NCBI GenBank assembly: GCA_965662365.1
Contig: CBFIHR010000008.1
Span: forward strand, 29,536 to 93,535
Source of the DNA: CAWVWD01 sp965662365
GTDB lineage: Bacteria > Bacteroidota > Bacteroidia > Chitinophagales > Saprospiraceae
Length of the DNA stretch: 64,000 bases
Reading direction: 5' to 3'
Positions 61,561 to 64,000 of the stretch are shown here, piece after piece. A program made the position numbers and the translations under genes. The notes below the pieces were generated by a model that saw only the letters and a program-made list of their open reading frames with translations, was not told where the DNA came from and searched no databases. Each line of letters starts with the position of its first letter. Position 1 is the stretch's first letter.

Positions 61561-62940
61561 CTAACGTCTTTTTTTACGTTTTCCTTTTTTTCGTGAAGGA
61601 CGACCACGCAATCCGCCACCTCTTTGAGGGGCTCCACCACCACCAAACATTCCACTTTGTGACATCGAGAACATCATCTTTTTCATTTGCTCAAACTGAC
61701 GAATGAATTGATTCACTTCCAACAAAGAACGACCAGCACCATTTGCAATACGACGTTTACGGCTACCGTTCAATAAGTCAGGATTAGCCCGTTCGTCAGG
61801 AGTCATTGACTGAATCATCGCTTCGATATGCTTGAAAGAATCATTGTCAATATCAATATCTTTTAAGGCTTTACCAATACCTGGCATCATACCTAAAAGG
61901 TTTTTGATATTACCCATTTTTTTGATTTGATTCAATTGTGATAAGAAATCATCAAAGTCGAATTTGTTCTTTTTGATTTTCTTTTCTAATCGTTTCGCCT
62001 CTTTTTCATCAATCGCATCTTGAGCCTTTTCTACCAAAGATACAATATCGCCCATACCAAGGATACGAGTCGCCATTCTATCTGGGTGAAAAATATCTAA
62101 CGTATCTAATTTTTCCCCTTGAGAGATAAATTTAATTGGTTTTCCAACTGTATATTTAATAGATAAAGCCGCACCACCACGAGTATCACCATCTAATTTT
62201 GTCAACACAACACCATCGAAATCTAAACGGTCGTTGAAGGCTTTTGCAGTGTTTACAGCATCTTGCCCAGTCATCGCATCGACTACAAAAAGTGTTTCTG
62301 TCGGCTGAATTGCATCGTGAATATTTTTGATTTCAATCATCATTTCTTCATCGACTGCCAAACGACCAGCGGTATCGACAATGACTAAATCAAACGTATT
62401 TTTTTGAGCGTATTTAATCGCATTTTGTGCAATTTCGACTGGGTTTTTATTACCCACTTCTTTATAAACCTCGACTTTGACTTGTTCTCCTAAAGTAGAA
62501 AGCTGGTCAATCGCCGCAGGACGATAAACATCACAAGCCGTTAATAAAACACGTTTTCTCTTTTTCGTCTTTAGGAATCTCGCCAACTTACCCGAGAAAG
62601 TCGTCTTACCCGAACCTTGCAAACCTGCCACTAAAACGATACCCGGCTTTCCATCAACATTCGCTTCAACTGCCGCTGAACCCATCAACTCCACCAACTC
62701 ATCGTGAACAATTTTAACCATTTGTTCACCAGGTTTCACTGCATTCAAAACACCAGCACCGAGGGCTTTTTCCTTGACCTTGCTCGTAAAATCTTTTGCA
62801 ATTTTATAGTTTACATCGGCATCGACTAACGCACGACGAATCTCTTTTACAGAAGATGCAATATTCAACTCCGTAATCTTGTGTTCTCCTTTCAGTACCT
62901 GAAACGCACCTTCTAATCTATCTGTTAAATTATCAAACAT
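61561..62940 (-). CDS. ffh: Signal recognition particle protein Ffh
   Basis: 459 residues. The N domain (about 1-90) precedes the GTPase G domain with GLQGSGKTTFSGKLARFL (P-loop), DVYRPAAIDQL and DTAGRLAVDEEMM. The M domain (about 300-430) contains the RNA-binding helices with MGDIVSLVEKAQD and the methionine-rich MMFSMSQSGMFGGGG region. The last residues are a basic Gly/Arg/Lys tail. With 4.5S RNA (not in the window) it targets membrane proteins to FtsY and SecYEG. The gene is single. Confidence 0.96.
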   Translation of the reverse strand: MFDNLTDRLEGAFQVLKGEHKITELNIASSVKEIRRALVDADVNYKIAKDFTSKVKEKALGAGVLNAVKPGEQMVKIVHDELVELMGSAAVEANVDGKPGIVLVAGLQGSGKTTFSGKLARFLKTKKRKRVLLTACDVYRPAAIDQLSTLGEQVKVEVYKEVGNKNPVEIAQNAIKYAQKNTFDLVIVDTAGRLAVDEEMMIEIKNIHDAIQPTETLFVVDAMTGQDAVNTAKAFNDRLDFDGVVLTKLDGDTRGGAALSIKYTVGKPIKFISQGEKLDTLDIFHPDRMATRILGMGDIVSLVEKAQDAIDEKEAKRLEKKIKKNKFDFDDFLSQLNQIKKMGNIKNLLGMMPGIGKALKDIDIDNDSFKHIEAMIQSMTPDERANPDLLNGSRKRRIANGAGRSLLEVNQFIRQFEQMKKMMFSMSQSGMFGGGGAPQRGGGLRGRPSRKKGKRKKRR

Positions 62941-63116
62941 CGAGTAATTATCTTTTTGTTATTTGTAAAGCCGTTGTGATGACTTCGTTTTAGTCGAAAA
63001 AACGATTCGTATTGTATTTAGTTTTCAATGAAATTTTAATTCCAAAAAATCATTTACTAAAAATGACTGCAAATATAAGGATTTCAAAATGAATTTGGAA
63101 GTTAATTTCATTTTGT

Positions 63117-63149
63117 AGATGGAAGGCATTTCAAAAATGCCTTTCATCT
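63117..63149 (-). terminator. Hairpin after the methyltransferase gene (AGATGAAAGG family)
   Basis: AGATGGAAGGCATTT (63117-63131) pairs with AAATGCCTTTCATCT (63135-63149), 15 bp with one G-U and a three-base loop. It lies ten bases past the methyltransferase stop on the minus strand and is nearly the same sequence as the hairpin at 48695-48727. Confidence 0.7.
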
Positions 63150-63158
63150 TTAAAAAAC

Positions 63159-63827
63159 TCACTCTTTTATATTCGTAAACATCCAGTTTCCATCGACATC
63201 TATGTAATGCCCTTTCGGGAAAACTGGCAAAAATTGCTCTCTGAAAAAAGCGGTACTGGCTTTTTTATCCGCCCTTGTTTGTGCTAAACGATTGTATAAA
63301 ACAATGCCGTTTTCGGTTAATAATGATTTGACGGATTCCAAAAAGTCTTGCTGTTCAAAATCATCGGGAATGACATCATCTAAAAATATATCGACACAAA
63401 TCAAATCGAAACGCTGCTGACATATTTTGACGAAAGTCAAGGCATCGGTCAAAATAATATCAATCGGTGATTTCAACTCATGTGTCACATATTTATCCGC
63501 CAAATAAATGACGTATTCATCTATTTCGACTCCAGTATATTTGTAATTTTTATTAAAATTATTTTCTAACATCAATGGAATACTACCCAAACCAAAACCC
63601 AAAATTAAGACGTTCTGAATGTTATGTTTGTCCAAATCAATTTGCTCAAACGCTCGATAATAATTGGAATACAAATCACCAAAAGAATAAATGGCGTTTT
63701 GTGTAGAAAGTTGATAACGACCCTGACTGTAAGAAACGTGTAAGGTGTCATTTATATCACTGGCGATGCTTTCGACATGAAACTCATAAACATAGCTCAA
63801 TATTTTTTTCCAAGAAGGTTGTTGCAT
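63159..63827 (-). CDS. Spermidine synthase-like methyltransferase-fold protein
   Basis: 222 residues. The S-adenosyl-binding motif is VLILGFGLGSIPLML followed by YTGVEIDEYVIYLADKYV (acidic residue for the ribose) and LICVDIFLDDVIPDDF. The fold matches the spermidine synthase/methyltransferase group, but the N-terminal beta domain of true polyamine synthases is short here. Substrate is not known. The start is preceded by AATCACTAAAA words and a TACCTTTG promoter box on the minus strand (63873-63880). Confidence 0.8.
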   Translation of the reverse strand: MQQPSWKKILSYVYEFHVESIASDINDTLHVSYSQGRYQLSTQNAIYSFGDLYSNYYRAFEQIDLDKHNIQNVLILGFGLGSIPLMLENNFNKNYKYTGVEIDEYVIYLADKYVTHELKSPIDIILTDALTFVKICQQRFDLICVDIFLDDVIPDDFEQQDFLESVKSLLTENGIVLYNRLAQTRADKKASTAFFREQFLPVFPKGHYIDVDGNWMFTNIKE

Positions 63828-63872
63828 TTTTAGTGATTAGTTCATTTGTAATTAGTCCAAAAGCAACTTTTG

Positions 63873-63880
63873 CAAAGGTA
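63873..63880 (-). promoter_or_regulatory. -7 box of the methyltransferase gene (TACCTTTG)
   Basis: CAAAGGTA on the plus strand is TACCTTTG on the minus strand, about 46 bases upstream of the start codon at 63827. A second box on the plus strand, TACTTTTG (63902-63909), points away, suggesting a divergent promoter pair for a gene that begins near or beyond the window end (an ATG lies at 63996). Confidence 0.5.
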
Positions 63881-64000
63881 AAAATACGATAAAACTTTGT
63901 TTACTTTTGCAACAAATGGAAATAATTTTGAATTGAAATTAAAGCTCATCTGCGACTAACTCTATGAGTTGTAAAATTTTTAATTAGAATCTTTTATGCA

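Overview
The window is an AT-rich chromosomal segment of a member of the Bacteroidota. Supporting signs: a gliding-motility/type IX secretion C-terminal sorting domain on a 996-residue SprB-repeat protein, many short lipoproteins with a lipobox, promoters of the TTTG-N17-TAnnTTTG kind, start sites mostly without a Shine-Dalgarno sequence, a glycine-lipid (GlsB/GlsA-like) gene pair and a pinensin-type RiPP leader. A Saprospiria-like lineage is a guess from gene style. No rRNA, tRNA, CRISPR array, intact insertion sequence or prophage was seen.

Layout. 1-9.7 kb: ABC-F ATPase, a secreted serpin fused to three LysM domains, an ATP-grasp ligase, a fatty acid hydroxylase, a sulfotransferase and trmH. 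9.8-11.2 kb: a small accessory patch made of a MITE-like element with an 8-bp target duplication, then a zinc-ribbon protein, a tiny lipoprotein and an unknown protein. 11.3-25.8 kb: recD2, a subtilase, an orphan antitoxin-like protein, a ferredoxin reductase/ferredoxin pair, several envelope proteins, a glycosyltransferase, a nucleotidyltransferase and hemL. 26.4-30.5 kb: a four-gene cassette (ATP-grasp-like protein, small acidic protein, RimK/GshB-like ligase, aspartoacylase-like zinc hydrolase) that is the best candidate here for an undescribed modification system. 30.8-38.5 kb: a polytopic membrane protein, the aminolipid acyltransferase pair, DUF4286, hppD, a lipoprotein and a bile acid/sodium symporter-family transporter. 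38.6-42.7 kb: a DnaQ-like exonuclease, an odd 41-bp-phased repeat array, a LytTR regulator, a large helical protein and a decayed RiPP locus. 42.8-64 kb: the type IX-secreted adhesin-like protein, a ROK kinase, a cytochrome c lipoprotein, a phosphatase, an alpha-glucan phosphorylase lacking the usual PLP lysine, apbC/mrp, an FMN reductase, smc, two RluA-type pseudouridine synthases, a glycosylasparaginase, ffh and a spermidine-synthase-like methyltransferase.

Most genes are monocistronic or in pairs, and convergent junctions are usually closed by a perfect or near-perfect hairpin. The intergenic DNA is unusually rich in structured repeats: the MITE, a 157-bp nested inverted repeat, a three-way-junction palindrome, a family of AGATGAAAGG hairpins, and short phased words (CTAATCAC) directly in front of start codons. 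Core functions (protein targeting, chromosome structure, heme synthesis, RNA modification) alternate with lineage-specific envelope proteins.
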